A stretch of DNA of 64,000 bases from Ferrovibrio sp. (GTDB lineage: Bacteria > Pseudomonadota > Alphaproteobacteria > Ferrovibrionales > Ferrovibrionaceae): NCBI RefSeq assembly GCF_025869515.1, contig NZ_JAOZVR010000016.1, positions 1 to 64,000 on the forward strand, given 5' to 3'. Positions within the stretch are counted from its first letter, which is position 1. Every line of letters starts with the position of its first letter. The notes under the pieces are model-generated. The model worked only from the letters and a program-made list of their open reading frames with translations, had not been told where the DNA came from and made no database searches. The translations under genes and the position numbers were made by a program. Of the stretch, positions 1 to 10,688 are shown piece after piece.

Positions 1-1519
1 GGGCCGCTTCCACGCTGGCATTCAATGCCAGCAGGTTGGTCTGGAAAGCGATCTCGTCGATCAAGCCGACAATATCACTGATCTTCTGGGCGCTGCCTTC
101 GATCCGACTGACCGCAGCCACCGCATCGGCCACCACGCTGCCGCCCTTTTCGGCAGTATCGCGGGCCGCGACCGCAAGCTGATTGGCGGCCTGGGCATTA
201 TCGGCATTCTGTTTCACGGTGGTGGTGACTTCGTGCATTGAGGCAGCGGTTTCCTCGATGGCGGCCGCCTGCGCTTCGGTCCGCTGTGCCAGATCCTGGC
301 TGCTGCCGGTGATTTCACCGGCGGCCGTCTTGACCGAATGCGTCGTGGAGGTCAGCCGGCCGGCAAAGTCGCGCAGCCGCGCCGCCATGCCATTGGCACT
401 GTCTTTAAGCTGGCCGAATACGCCGTGATACTCGCCGCGCACACTGCGGGTCACATCACCCTCGGCCATGGCCCCCATGACTTCAGCGAGTTCGCCGGCC
501 ATGGTCTGCAGCGTTGCGGCCAGCCTGTTGAGTTCCTGGCTGGTGGAAAGGAAAAACCCGTCCTTGCCAGTTTCGTTGATACGGCCGGTAAGGTCGCCGC
601 CAGCCACCTTGTTCACCAGGGCGGCGATTTCCTCGCCGGCGGCCTTTTCGCGCGTTTCGCGTTCGGTCCGCCGCAACTCCGCTTCCTCGCGCTGCTGCGC
701 AATCTGCGTCTCGGCTTCCTCGCGGGCAATCATGCTGTCCTTGAATACCTGCACTGCCTTGGCCATTTCGCCGATCTCGTCGCGGCGTTCGCTGCCGGTG
801 ATGGCAATGCCGGTATTGCCGGTGGCCAGCGTGTTCATCACGCCGGTGATGCGGCTGATCGGCCGGGTCAGGGTGGCAATGACGATATAAAGTGCCAGCA
901 GCACAGAAATGGCAATCGCCGCCACCGTGATGGTGATCAGCAGCGGGCGTTGGGCGTTGTAATACTCAGTCAGGCCGCTGCTGACCTCGATCACGCGCTC
1001 GGCATTACGTTTGGTGACGCCGTCGATCAGTTTGTTGACGGCCTGGCGGTTGGCACGATTGGCTTCGTTGTCACCATATTCGCGCGCCTGCTTGGTATCG
1101 ACATCGGTGCCAAGCCGTGCCAGTTCGCGGCGGAACTGGATGAACTGGTTGATCTGCGCGATAAACAGCTTGGCTTCGTCAGTTGACGCCGCCTGCGGAC
1201 CGATCAGGGTGGTCCAATCCTTGAGCACATTCTCCATCTCGGCGGTGAAACGCCGGATACCGGCGGCAAAGGGCTTGGCGGCATTGGTGTCCGCCGACAT
1301 ATAGACGCCCCGCGAGTCCATCACCACCGCATAGACCATGGCGTTCAGCCGTTCACCATACTGGGTCTGCTTGGCAATGCTCTCCATCACATTGGTCTGA
1401 CGCTCGAAGCGGTCGAGGGAAATCACGCCCATCGTGCCGATGGCCGCCGCTGCGATCGCCAAGAGCGCAACGACAGCGAGCACCCGCGGGCCGATCTTGA
1501 TATGAGAAGCGAATGACAT
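1..1519 (-). CDS. methyl-accepting chemotaxis protein, partial (C-terminus beyond window start)
   Basis: Reverse strand reads through the conserved MCP signalling hairpin ([18 protein letters not shown]) and a HAMP-like region; start codon CAT complement at 1517-1519; runs off the window edge so it is absent from the ORF track. Confidence 0.9.
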   Translation of the reverse strand, partial: MSFASHIKIGPRVLAVVALLAIAAAAIGTMGVISLDRFERQTNVMESIAKQTQYGERLNAMVYAVVMDSRGVYMSADTNAAKPFAAGIRRFTAEMENVLKDWTTLIGPQAASTDEAKLFIAQINQFIQFRRELARLGTDVDTKQAREYGDNEANRANRQAVNKLIDGVTKRNAERVIEVSSGLTEYYNAQRPLLITITVAAIAISVLLALYIVIATLTRPISRITGVMNTLATGNTGIAITGSERRDEIGEMAKAVQVFKDSMIAREEAETQIAQQREEAELRRTERETREKAAGEEIAALVNKVAGGDLTGRINETGKDGFFLSTSQELNRLAATLQTMAGELAEVMGAMAEGDVTRSVRGEYHGVFGQLKDSANGMAARLRDFAGRLTSTTHSVKTAAGEITGSSQDLAQRTEAQAAAIEETAASMHEVTTTVKQNADNAQAANQLAVAARDTAEKGGSVVADAVAAVSRIEGSAQKISDIVGLIDEIAFQTNLLALNASVEAA

Positions 1520-1757
1520 GTGCGTCCCCTCCCCCGAAGCTGAGATTAAGCTGTTGCAGGTTGGCACAACGGCTTGATCTTGCTGAGGTTGATAAACGTA
1601 CACCTGCGGAGGTTTCCGGGCGGGCGAAGCAGGCCACAACCGGGTACAATCCAATGTTCACATCTTAAAATTTAATTGTATGCGGATGATCTGGAACATG
1701 AATTCCGCAGGTACCGGCGAGACTCGGAAGCCCCGCCGGTCATCATCCGGCAGCGTA

Positions 1758-2291
1758 TTAAGCCGCCGCCGAAATCGACGGTACGCCGCGATTGAACAGA
1801 CGATTGACGTCGATCAAAGCCACCATACGCTCTTCGTGGGTGGCCAGGGCACTGAGGAAGGTGTGTTCCTCATCCGCCGCGGTAGCCGGCACCGGCTGCA
1901 GCGCCGAGGCATCCAGCGCAAGGATATCCGAGACCGTATCGACCAGCAGACCGACAGACTCGCTGCCGATCTCCACCACGATCACGACATTGGCGCTGGT
2001 CGGCTGGGTCACGCCACCGCCGAGGCGGACGCGCAGATCGAAGATTGGCACCACGGCACCGCGCAGGTTGATCACACCGCGCACGAAGGGCGGTGTATTG
2101 GGCAGCGGGGTCACGTCGGTCCAGGCGCGGATTTCGCGAACGCTGAGCAGGTCGAGGCCGTAATTCTGGTCGCCGATGGTGAAGGTCAGGACTTCCTGAC
2201 TGCCGCCCATGACGGCGGCGCCGGCCTTGTCGGTCGTGGCGGGGACGGCGGTGGCGGCGGAAACGGTCGCTGGCATGGACATGGCGCTCAC
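1758..2291 (-). CDS. cheW: chemotaxis protein CheW
   Basis: VLTFTIGDQNYGLDLLSVREIRAW...PPFVRGVINLRGAVVPIFDLRVRLG is a typical CheW signature. Confidence 0.95.
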   Translation of the reverse strand: MSAMSMPATVSAATAVPATTDKAGAAVMGGSQEVLTFTIGDQNYGLDLLSVREIRAWTDVTPLPNTPPFVRGVINLRGAVVPIFDLRVRLGGGVTQPTSANVVIVVEIGSESVGLLVDTVSDILALDASALQPVPATAADEEHTFLSALATHEERMVALIDVNRLFNRGVPSISAAA

Positions 2292-2584
2292 ACTTTCTGT
2301 TGTCGCACGGGCTGTCGGTCTGCGGCAGCGGCGGAAATCGTCTGGTTAGAACGCCGCCCTTTGGTAACGAGGACGGCGTGTGCCCGGTGGGGGCGGAAAA
2401 CTGCGGCTTATCCTTCGGTGATCGGGACCGGCAACCGGCTTGACCCGCCCGCTGCTTCAGGACTTCCGCGTCTAATGATTGGCAAAATTCCGGCCAAGCT
2501 GCAAACGGAATCCTAAAAATAGCCTCAAGGTTATCAAGACTTTAGCACCGGGCCGGCCAACCTCTACCAAGGCTTGTGGCAAAA

Positions 2585-4138
2585 TCAGAAGCGCAACTCA
2601 ACGAGTTGTGGTCCCCGGGTTTCCAGGGCCGCCGCGAAAGCCCGGCTGAAATCGCCCATCTCGTCGACGCTGACCGCCGCGACGCCATGGCCCTTGGCCA
2701 GAGCCACCCAGTCGGGGTCGGGCCGGTCGAGCGTCAGCATGTCGATGGCGCGCGGCCCGGGATTGGCGGCACCGACATTGGCCAGTTCGTTGCGCAGGAT
2801 GGCATAGGAGCGGTTGGCGAAGATCACCATGGTGACGTTGAGCTGCTCGCGCGCCATCGTCCACAGCGCCTGTAGCGTATAGAAGGCACTGCCATCGCCG
2901 GTCAGTGCAACGATCTTGCGATCCGGTGCTGCAATCGCCGCACCGACGGCCACCGGCAGGCTGTAGCCGATCGAACCGCCCATATTGTTGAGCCAGTCAT
3001 GCGGACCGGAGGCTTCTGCGGCGGCAAAAATGCCGCGGCCGGAGGTAACCGATTCATCCACCACCACGACGTTGTCGGGCAGAAGGGCGGAAATGGCGGC
3101 GGCGATCTTCTCGAAGCTCGGCGCGCCTTCGGGCAGGGCGGGCCTCAGCAGGCCCGGATTGTACGCCGGCACGGTCTTCGGTGCGCCGACCGCATCGGCC
3201 AGGCGCTCCAGCGCATCGATCAGGTCGCCCTCCACATCGAGCACCGGGGTGATGTTGCAGTCATCCGGCGTCAGGATACTGGGCTTGCCCGGATAGGCGA
3301 AGAAGGCGACCGGACGCTTGGCGCCGATCAGCGCGATCTCGCGCACATCCGCAAGATATTTCAGCGCCAGATCGACGACAAAGGGAATGCGGCCCACGCT
3401 GGGCAGCCCGCCGCCGCGCTCAATGCGCGCGCTGAAGCCATTATTCGACAGGCGACAGCCGGTGGCGGCCGCGATCCGAGCGGCCAGCAGCAGCCCCTGC
3501 CGCTGCAGCGCGATGCCGCCGAGGATCAGCATGCCTTTCGAGCCGGCTTTCTTCAGTGCGGCGGCCGCAGCCTTGACCTGGGTGTCATCGGCCCTGGCGC
3601 GCGGTGGCACGGGCAGCGGCCTGGCTTCACCCTGCGGCGCCTCGTTCCAGGCGGTATCCGCGGGCAGGATCAGGCTGGCGATCTGGCCGTTGTGACTGCG
3701 GGCTGCAGCCACGGCCTGAGCACCCAGGCCGGCAACCTCGCCAGCGGTGTTGGCACGGCCGATCCAGTGCGACACCGGACGGGCGATGCCTTCGATATCG
3801 GAGGTGAGCGGCGCATCATATTGCAGATGGTGCGTGGCGTGTTCGCCGATCACGTTCACCACCCCGGAACTGGCCTTGCGCGCGTTGTGCAGATTGGCAA
3901 CGCCATTGGCGAGGCCGGGACCGAGATGCAGCAGCGTGGCGGCCGGTTTCTGTGCCAAGCGCCAGTAGCCATCGGCCGCACCGGTTACCACGCCTTCGAA
4001 CAGGCCAAGCACACAGCGCACGCCGGGCACACGGTCGAGGGCCGCGACGAAATGCATCTCCGAAGTGCCGGGATTGGCGAAGCAGACATCGACGCCGGAC
4101 GCGACAAAGGTTCTGACCAAGCTCTCGGCGCCATTCAT
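2585..4138 (-). CDS. thiamine pyrophosphate-dependent enzyme, acetolactate synthase large subunit-like
   Basis: N-terminal NGAESLVRTFVASGVDVCFANPGTSEMHFVAAL and C-terminal TGDGSAFYTLQALWTMAREQLNVTMVIFANRSYAIL TPP-binding motif. Confidence 0.88.
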   Translation of the reverse strand: MNGAESLVRTFVASGVDVCFANPGTSEMHFVAALDRVPGVRCVLGLFEGVVTGAADGYWRLAQKPAATLLHLGPGLANGVANLHNARKASSGVVNVIGEHATHHLQYDAPLTSDIEGIARPVSHWIGRANTAGEVAGLGAQAVAAARSHNGQIASLILPADTAWNEAPQGEARPLPVPPRARADDTQVKAAAAALKKAGSKGMLILGGIALQRQGLLLAARIAAATGCRLSNNGFSARIERGGGLPSVGRIPFVVDLALKYLADVREIALIGAKRPVAFFAYPGKPSILTPDDCNITPVLDVEGDLIDALERLADAVGAPKTVPAYNPGLLRPALPEGAPSFEKIAAAISALLPDNVVVVDESVTSGRGIFAAAEASGPHDWLNNMGGSIGYSLPVAVGAAIAAPDRKIVALTGDGSAFYTLQALWTMAREQLNVTMVIFANRSYAILRNELANVGAANPGPRAIDMLTLDRPDPDWVALAKGHGVAAVSVDEMGDFSRAFAAALETRGPQLVELRF

Positions 4139-4229
4139 GAAGCATCTCCCGTTTCGCGATCTGCGATCAAATCAGATCGTCAGCATGGGGAGCAAGTGCT
4201 TGAAAGACCAAAAATGTCGCGCGCGCGGC

Positions 4230-6149
4230 TCAGTCTGCTTTGAAAAATGCCACCAGCTCGGCCAAGCGTTGCGCTTCGCCGGCCAGCGCCTGGGCGGAGG
4301 CGGATGTTTGCTCAACGAGGGCACCGTTGCGCTGGGTCATCTCATCCATACTACCGACCGCCGTGTTCACCTGATCCAGCCCGGTGGCCTGCTCGCGGCT
4401 GGCCGCGGCAATCTCGGCCACGATGTCGCTCACCTTCTTGATGGCACTGACGATCTCCATCAGTGACACGCCGGTCTGATTCACCAGACTGGCACCGGTC
4501 TTGACCTGGGCATTCGATTCGGTGATCAGCGCCTTGATGTCCTTCGACGCATTGGCCGAGCGTTGCGCCAGCGCCCGCACCTCCTGCGCTACCACCGCAA
4601 AACCCTTGCCGGCCTCGCCCGCTCTTGCGGCTTCCACGCTGGCATTGAGCGCCAGCAGGTTGGTCTGGAAGGCGATCTCGTCGATCAGCCCCACGATGTC
4701 ACTGATCTTCTGCGCGCTGGCCTCGATCTGGGTCACCGCGCTGACGGCATTCTTCACCACGCTGCCGCCTTTTTCTGCAGTATCGCGGGCGGCGACCGCC
4801 AGTTGATTGGCCGCCTGCGCATTGTCGGCATTCTGTTTCACCGTCGTGGTGATCTCATGCATCGAGGCTGCCGTTTCCTCGATGGAGGCCGCCTGCGATT
4901 CCGTGCGGCTGGCCAGATCCTGACTGCCGGAGGAAATCTCGCCAGACGCATCACGCACCGTTCGTGCGGTATCGTTCAGCCGATTGGCGATCTCGGTCAA
5001 TTTCTCGGCCGTGCCGTTGGCATCGCTCTGAATGCGGGCGAACACGCCGGCAAAATCGCCGCGGATACGTCGTGACAAATCGCCATCGGCCATGCCGGCC
5101 AATACCGCACTGATCTGCTGTAATGAACGGTCGGTCACATCAAGCAGTCGATTGATGCCCTCGGCAATACGTCCAACGGCACCGTTCAGATTGGCGGCAT
5201 CGATGCGATCTCCAAGATTGCCGCGCACCGCCGCATCGATGACTTTTGCCATCGAACGATCCAGTTCCTCCTCCTGCCGTGCACGCTCGGCCTCGTTGCG
5301 CTCACGTTCGGCCAGCTGCCCGGCCTGCGTCTGGCTGCGCTCAAGCTGCAGCGCCTGATTCTGCGCGATCTGCGCCTTGAACACATCAAGGCTGCGCGCA
5401 ATATCGCCAACCTCGTCGCCACGTCCGAGGCTGGGAATTACAACATCCTGCCGTCCCGCAACCAAATCGGTGATGGTCGCGGTTATCTTTCGCAGCGGAC
5501 GGCTGACCAGCAGCATCGTACCGAGCATCAACGCGACCATCAGCGCCGCCAGCAAGCCGCCACCGAGCAAGGCAGCGCGGCGGGAATCACGTGTGTAAGT
5601 GGCCTCGAGATTGGCCAGGCTGAGGGCCAGTGCCATAGTCCCGACATATTCCTTGTCGCGCCCGGCGACCACCGGCACGGCGACGATATAGTGCGTAGTG
5701 CCGATCACCGAAACCGGCTGACCGGCTTTCAGCGTCTGCAGCATGGCCGGCGAAATCAGGCTCGCCACCTCGCGGTTGGGCGGGAAAGCCTTGCTTTCGT
5801 ATTCGAGAATGACCTTGTGACTGGCATCGAATACCGCCGCATTGGCGAGCGCTGACCCTTCGAACTGCGCCAGCCCCTCCAGCGCCGGCTGGATCGTCTC
5901 CGGCTTGCCCCAGCGCACACCGCCGGAAATTTGCTGCGCCACCAGCGTGGCCAGTTGCTGATTGCTGTTGCGGAAATCGGCAAGCGTCGCCTCCAGCCGC
6001 AATTTCAGCTGAAGAAACACCGTGCCGCCGACCATAACGCAAAGAATGACGGCGATGACCAGACCAAGCTTCACGGCCAGGCTCAGCCGCAGACTGCCCC
6101 GCTTGCCCATCATCCTGGCTGCCCCCATCATCGCATCTGCATTCTGCAT
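4230..6149 (-). CDS. methyl-accepting chemotaxis protein with N-terminal TM and periplasmic sensor, HAMP domain
   Basis: TM helix, sensor region, HAMP, and MCP hairpin [42 protein letters not shown]. Confidence 0.95.
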   Translation of the reverse strand: MQNADAMMGAARMMGKRGSLRLSLAVKLGLVIAVILCVMVGGTVFLQLKLRLEATLADFRNSNQQLATLVAQQISGGVRWGKPETIQPALEGLAQFEGSALANAAVFDASHKVILEYESKAFPPNREVASLISPAMLQTLKAGQPVSVIGTTHYIVAVPVVAGRDKEYVGTMALALSLANLEATYTRDSRRAALLGGGLLAALMVALMLGTMLLVSRPLRKITATITDLVAGRQDVVIPSLGRGDEVGDIARSLDVFKAQIAQNQALQLERSQTQAGQLAERERNEAERARQEEELDRSMAKVIDAAVRGNLGDRIDAANLNGAVGRIAEGINRLLDVTDRSLQQISAVLAGMADGDLSRRIRGDFAGVFARIQSDANGTAEKLTEIANRLNDTARTVRDASGEISSGSQDLASRTESQAASIEETAASMHEITTTVKQNADNAQAANQLAVAARDTAEKGGSVVKNAVSAVTQIEASAQKISDIVGLIDEIAFQTNLLALNASVEAARAGEAGKGFAVVAQEVRALAQRSANASKDIKALITESNAQVKTGASLVNQTGVSLMEIVSAIKKVSDIVAEIAAASREQATGLDQVNTAVGSMDEMTQRNGALVEQTSASAQALAGEAQRLAELVAFFKAD

Positions 6150-6183
6150 GACCAGTTCCTTTTGCGATGAATGCTGATGGGCT

Positions 6184-6789
6184 TCACATCTCCATCAGCA
6201 TTTCAACATCCAGGCCGACAGTGACCGCGCCGATCACGGCGCCGCCTGCCGGGTCGACAATCGAGATGCTGACCTGGGTCTGGAATTTCTGGGTCGATTC
6301 ATCCTTGTCGACCTTGTCCACGAACACGGCCGCCGGGCCGACCGAGAATGTCTTCTGCCACTTGGCTTCATCGCCCTGCCAGTAGTCTGACGTCACATCG
6401 CTCTGGCCGACATTGAGCCCCTTGTTGTCCATGACGAAGATTTCGGTAACGAGACCCTTGCCCTCGGCTTCCTTCTTTTTCAGAAACGCCGAAAGCGGGT
6501 TGCCCATCACTTCATTGATCAGGGGTTTGGCAGAAGCCTTGGTTTCGGCGCGCCACTGCTTGTCGAGCGCATCGACCTTGTCCTGGGTCAGGCCGGCATG
6601 CTTGGCATTCTGTGCCTTGACCGCTTCGATCACGACAGGGTCTTTCATCCACTCACGCAGCGTTTTCTCCGCCCAGGCCTGGGCCTTGGGCGCATGCTTG
6701 TCCTGGGCCAGTACAGGCGCTGCGAATGCGACAGACAGTGCCGCGACGAGCGTGATGGCAATTATGCGGAATGCGGAATGCGGCTTCAT
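6184..6789 (-). CDS. secreted stand-alone Cache/PDC-like periplasmic protein
   Basis: Signal peptide (ALSVAFAAPVLAQD), no TM or cytoplasmic domain; VTEIFVMDNKGLNVGQSDVTSDYWQGDEAKW resembles a PDC/Cache sensor fold. Confidence 0.65.
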   Translation of the reverse strand: MKPHSAFRIIAITLVAALSVAFAAPVLAQDKHAPKAQAWAEKTLREWMKDPVVIEAVKAQNAKHAGLTQDKVDALDKQWRAETKASAKPLINEVMGNPLSAFLKKKEAEGKGLVTEIFVMDNKGLNVGQSDVTSDYWQGDEAKWQKTFSVGPAAVFVDKVDKDESTQKFQTQVSISIVDPAGGAVIGAVTVGLDVEMLMEM

Positions 6790-7023
6790 TTTTCATCCCC
6801 CTGCTGTTGCTTCCTCGGATCGGTGCGATCCAGCGCGAATTGCAACTATTCGTATTCTGATTGTGCGCGGCTGGGACATTAATAAAGCGTAATGCGGCTA
6901 AATTGCCGGGCCGACGCTCAGTGTGCGGCACATAAATCCATCTGAAGATGTGGAGCCGCTTGGTAATAATGGACCATAGCGTGCAGCTTACTGCAACGCA
7001 GTTATCGCCCTGACAGCCGCGCT

Positions 7024-8067
7024 TCAGACGGTGGCGATAGGCGAGGCCGGCGAACCGACCGCACCGGTCAGGCGCAGTGGCGGTGCCGTGAGCAGGAAGC
7101 GGTTGCGCTGGTGCTGTTTCAGCCAGGCGGCCAGCTCCGAGAGATACCACAGCTCGCCCAGCGGCACGCCGAGCTTGAACAGGCAGTGTTCATGCAGCGG
7201 CAGCATGGCATGGCTGCCCTCCACGGCTTTGGCCGGCAGGCCTTCGACCGCATAGTTGTCGGCAATCAGGCAGCTGACTTTGGAATCGGTGATCCAGTTG
7301 CGCAATCTGGCATCGCGGCCATCCAGCACGGCGCAGGAATTTTCCAACCGGTGGTGATCAGGCTTGCGTCCCATGGACATCAGCACATCGCCAAAGCCGG
7401 TGTAGAAGCAGAGCATGTCACCCTGCTCGATACTGACCTTCTGCTTTTCCATCGCCGTCATCAGCAGGTCATAACCGATCCAGGTGCGCGTCTCGCCCAC
7501 CTCGTCCTTCAGGTTGACCAGCACGCCACGGCCCTGCAGGCCATGCTTGGCGAAATTATGAATGCCAAGCGGCTCGGTGCCCTTGGACGGAAAGCGCTCC
7601 AGCCGCGGTTCGCCGACGCCGCGATCCTCGGCATCGGGAATATCGCTGCCGCCGCGCCAGCCATTGTAAAAGACCCGTTCGGGCTTGCCATCGCCATCGG
7701 CATCGAACATCGAGCCGATATGGGCGAAACTGTCCCATTGCGTGGAATACTGCAGATACAGCAGGGCTGCGTCGTCGCTTGAAACATCAGTCACTTTCGG
7801 ATCGTACAACGACAGCGGCAGCGCCATGTTCGGCTTACCCTCGCGCACCACGGCAAAGAGTTGCGGCGGGAAGCGGCGCGGATTGAGCAGATTGCCGCCG
7901 GGATATTCGAGCGGCAGTGACAAACAGAAAGTGCGGCCTTCACGCACCTCGGCGACACCCTGCTTCACCTTCTCGGGCGTGATCCAGTTGACGCGGCCGA
8001 TGCGGTCGTCGGCACCGAACTCGCCCCAGTTCGACCCGTCGGGCCGGTTCTTCCAGCGTTGCGTCAT
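7024..8067 (-). CDS. cyclase family protein (kynurenine formamidase-like)
   Basis: NWGEFGADDRIGRVNWITPEKV...; overall length and motifs fit the cyclase family. Confidence 0.75.
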   Translation of the reverse strand: MTQRWKNRPDGSNWGEFGADDRIGRVNWITPEKVKQGVAEVREGRTFCLSLPLEYPGGNLLNPRRFPPQLFAVVREGKPNMALPLSLYDPKVTDVSSDDAALLYLQYSTQWDSFAHIGSMFDADGDGKPERVFYNGWRGGSDIPDAEDRGVGEPRLERFPSKGTEPLGIHNFAKHGLQGRGVLVNLKDEVGETRTWIGYDLLMTAMEKQKVSIEQGDMLCFYTGFGDVLMSMGRKPDHHRLENSCAVLDGRDARLRNWITDSKVSCLIADNYAVEGLPAKAVEGSHAMLPLHEHCLFKLGVPLGELWYLSELAAWLKQHQRNRFLLTAPPLRLTGAVGSPASPIATV

Positions 8068-8198
8068 GCCAAGGCCCTTAAATGTGGATGGCCGGTCAGG
8101 ACAAAGCCTGAGCCGGCCATGATTGAAGGAAAATTGCCGTCAGAAAGATAGTGTCACCGCAGCTCTCACGCTGTCTTCATGGCGAAGAGCGCGGCGGC

Positions 8199-8741
8199 CT
8201 AAGCCGCTGCCCGCTCGCGCATGGCGCCAACAGAGTAATTCTTCCAGCGCGCCTCGACCGCATCATGCAGGTCTTTCTGCTGGCCGAGCGCGAAAACGGT
8301 TTCGGCCACCAGGAACATCGGACCGATCAGTGCCTGCAGCAGATTGTCGGCAAGTGCGGGGCGCCGACCTTCGAAGACATGGCCGACAAGCTGGAATATC
8401 CAGCCGCCGACGAAGAAAGCAGCGAAGGCGATCCAGCCTACAGTGCCGCCCTGCATCGCCACCCATTCGGCGATCTGCAGCAGCCCGAAGGAAAACAACA
8501 TCATCAGGCTGCCGATGCGGCGATCGAGCCAGATGTAAAACATGCCGGTGCCGAACCACAGCAGGCTGGCCAGGGTGATCACGGTTTCACCGCCCCAGAG
8601 TGTGAACAGCGTCACCCAGTGCAGCGGAATGAACAGCGCAAACACGATGGCCGGAATGCCGATGAAATGCGTGGCACGATTGCGCGCATCCCGGTGATAG
8701 GCCGAATACATCGCCATCTGCTCGACGAAGAACGGGTTCAT
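8199..8741 (-). CDS. Mpo1-like (DUF962/YGL010w) membrane protein
   Basis: MNPFFVEQMAMYSAYHRDARNRATHFIGIPAIVFALFIPLHWV; GGAGG RBS just upstream of the start at 8741. Confidence 0.8.
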   Translation of the reverse strand: MNPFFVEQMAMYSAYHRDARNRATHFIGIPAIVFALFIPLHWVTLFTLWGGETVITLASLLWFGTGMFYIWLDRRIGSLMMLFSFGLLQIAEWVAMQGGTVGWIAFAAFFVGGWIFQLVGHVFEGRRPALADNLLQALIGPMFLVAETVFALGQQKDLHDAVEARWKNYSVGAMRERAAA

Positions 8742-8924
8742 GGCGGTTTCCTCCATTTTATCGAGTCGCCGAGTCGCGTCCGGCGCCCGGAAAACCCCTT
8801 TGCTGTGGATAACCCTAATCGCCCCTAAAGCATTGTCAATCGTGGTGTTTTCGAGCTTCCGCAAGGTCACCGGGAATATCATTGACTAATATATGGCGCC
8901 GCCTATTCTCGCGGCGTCGCTAGC

Positions 8925-9130
8925 AGTCTGGCGGGAGAGACGCGAAACCCGTTCTACACGGGGGCCCGCGCGCCGAAGGAGCAACCGCCCCGGAAACTCT
9001 CAGGCCAACGGACCGACCGGACTGGCGACACTCTGGAAAGCGGATCGGGAGTCCAACCCCGGTCCCACCGAAGGAGTAAGCAGTACAAAATACTGCGAAT
9101 CTCTCAGGTTCCCGGACAGAGGGGGCGAAC
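8925..9130 (+). promoter_or_regulatory. tandem glycine riboswitch (two aptamers) upstream of gcvT
   Basis: gcGGGAGAGacgc...ccgaAGGAGcaa...ACTCTCAGGccaacGGACcga...gacACTCTGGAaagc, then a second copy gGGAGtcc...ccgaAGGAGtaagc...ATCTCTCAGGttcccGGACAGAGGGgg, directly before gcvT. Confidence 0.95.
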
Positions 9131-9182
9131 GGCGAAACCATCCGCCGGTTCGACTCTGACTCTGTCTGCAAGGGAACCTCGC

Positions 9183-10289
9183 TTGGGCGATACGGCCGAA
9201 AACCTCAAAATCACGCCGCTGAACGCGCTGCACAAAGAGCTGGGCGCGCGGATGGTGCCCTTTGCCGGCTATGAAATGCCGGTGCAGTATCCGGCGGGCA
9301 TCCTGACCGAGCACAAGCACACCCGCGCCGCTGCAGGTCTCTTTGACGTATCCCACATGGGCCAGGTGCGCCTGACCGGAGGCGACCCGGCCAGGGCCTT
9401 GGAAGCTTTGGTGCCCGGCGATCTCGTGGCGCTGGATGTCGGCAAGATGCGCTACACGGTGTTCACCAACGACCAGGCCGGCATCCTGGACGACCTGATG
9501 GTGAACAAGCGCGACCGCGATCTGTTCGTCATCGTAAATGCCGCCTGCAAGACCGAAGACATCGCGCATATGCGCGCGCATCTCAAAGGCGTCGAGGTCG
9601 AATACCTGGAAGATCGCGCGCTGCTGGCGCTGCAGGGGCCGGTCGCCGTCGATGTGCTGTCGCGGTTGAATTCCGTGATGCCGGCGATGAGCTTCGGCAT
9701 GGGCGCCACGCTGGCGCTCGGCAAATATGAGGCCTTTGTCACGCGTTCGGGATACACCGGCGAGGACGGTTTCGAGATTTCGCTGAAAGCCGATGAGGCC
9801 GAGGATTTCGCGCGCTGGCTGCTGGGTCAGCCGGAAGTAAAGCCGATCGGTCTCGGGGCGCGCGACTCTTTACGCCTTGAAGCCGGGCTCTGCCTCTACG
9901 GCCACGACATCGACACGTCTACGTCGCCCATCGAGGCCGGCCTGAACTGGACGATCTCCAAACGCCGCCGCGAAGACGGCGGTTTCCCCGGCGCCGCCAT
10001 CGTTCAGAAACAGCTGAAAGACGGCGTCATGCGCAAGCGCGTCGGCATCCAGCCCGAGGGCCGCGCACCCGCCCGCGAAGGTACCGAAATCTTCAATGAG
10101 AAAAATGAGAAGATCGGCGTCATCACCTCGGGTGGTTTCGGTCCCAGTGTCGATGCCCCGGTCGCCATGGGCTATGTCGCCATCGAATACGCCAAGCCCG
10201 GCACGCCGCTTACTCTGATGGTGCGGGGCAAGGCCCTGCCGGCCAAGACCTGCACCCTTCCCTTCATCACCAAACGCTACGCCAAGTAA
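9183..10289 (+). CDS. gcvT: glycine cleavage system aminomethyltransferase (TTG start)
   Basis: [51 protein letters not shown]. Confidence 0.97.
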   Translation: MGDTAENLKITPLNALHKELGARMVPFAGYEMPVQYPAGILTEHKHTRAAAGLFDVSHMGQVRLTGGDPARALEALVPGDLVALDVGKMRYTVFTNDQAGILDDLMVNKRDRDLFVIVNAACKTEDIAHMRAHLKGVEVEYLEDRALLALQGPVAVDVLSRLNSVMPAMSFGMGATLALGKYEAFVTRSGYTGEDGFEISLKADEAEDFARWLLGQPEVKPIGLGARDSLRLEAGLCLYGHDIDTSTSPIEAGLNWTISKRRREDGGFPGAAIVQKQLKDGVMRKRVGIQPEGRAPAREGTEIFNEKNEKIGVITSGGFGPSVDAPVAMGYVAIEYAKPGTPLTLMVRGKALPAKTCTLPFITKRYAK

Positions 10290-10300
10290 GGAGACGATCC

Positions 10301-10672
10301 ATGACCACCCGCTACACCAAGGACCACGAGTGGATCCGTCTCGATGGCGATGTCGCCACCGTGGGCATTTCCGATTACGCCCAGAGCCAGTTGGGCGACG
10401 TTGTGTTCGTCGACCTGCCGGCACCGGGCAAAAAGGTGGATGCCGGCGCCGAAGTTGCCGTGGTTGAATCGGTGAAGGCGGCCAGCGAAGTCTACGCTCC
10501 GGCCGGCGGTGAAGTGGTGGAAGGCAACCAGGCCATCGTCGATGACCCCGCGCTGGTGAACCGCGCAGCGCAGACCGATGGCTGGTTCGTCAAGCTCAAG
10601 CTCAGCAACAAAGGCGAACTGGACGCCCTGATGGATCAGGTCGCCTACGACGCCTATCTCAAGACCCTCTAA
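10301..10672 (+). CDS. gcvH: glycine cleavage system protein H
   Basis: Lipoyl motif [25 protein letters not shown]. Confidence 0.97.
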   Translation: MTTRYTKDHEWIRLDGDVATVGISDYAQSQLGDVVFVDLPAPGKKVDAGAEVAVVESVKAASEVYAPAGGEVVEGNQAIVDDPALVNRAAQTDGWFVKLKLSNKGELDALMDQVAYDAYLKTL

Positions 10673-10688
10673 TCAGGAGCGCCTCCCC

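Noticed and set aside
338-1186. 282-aa plus-strand ORF
   Set aside because: Antisense to the MCP hairpin; a high-GC shadow ORF with no recognisable domains.
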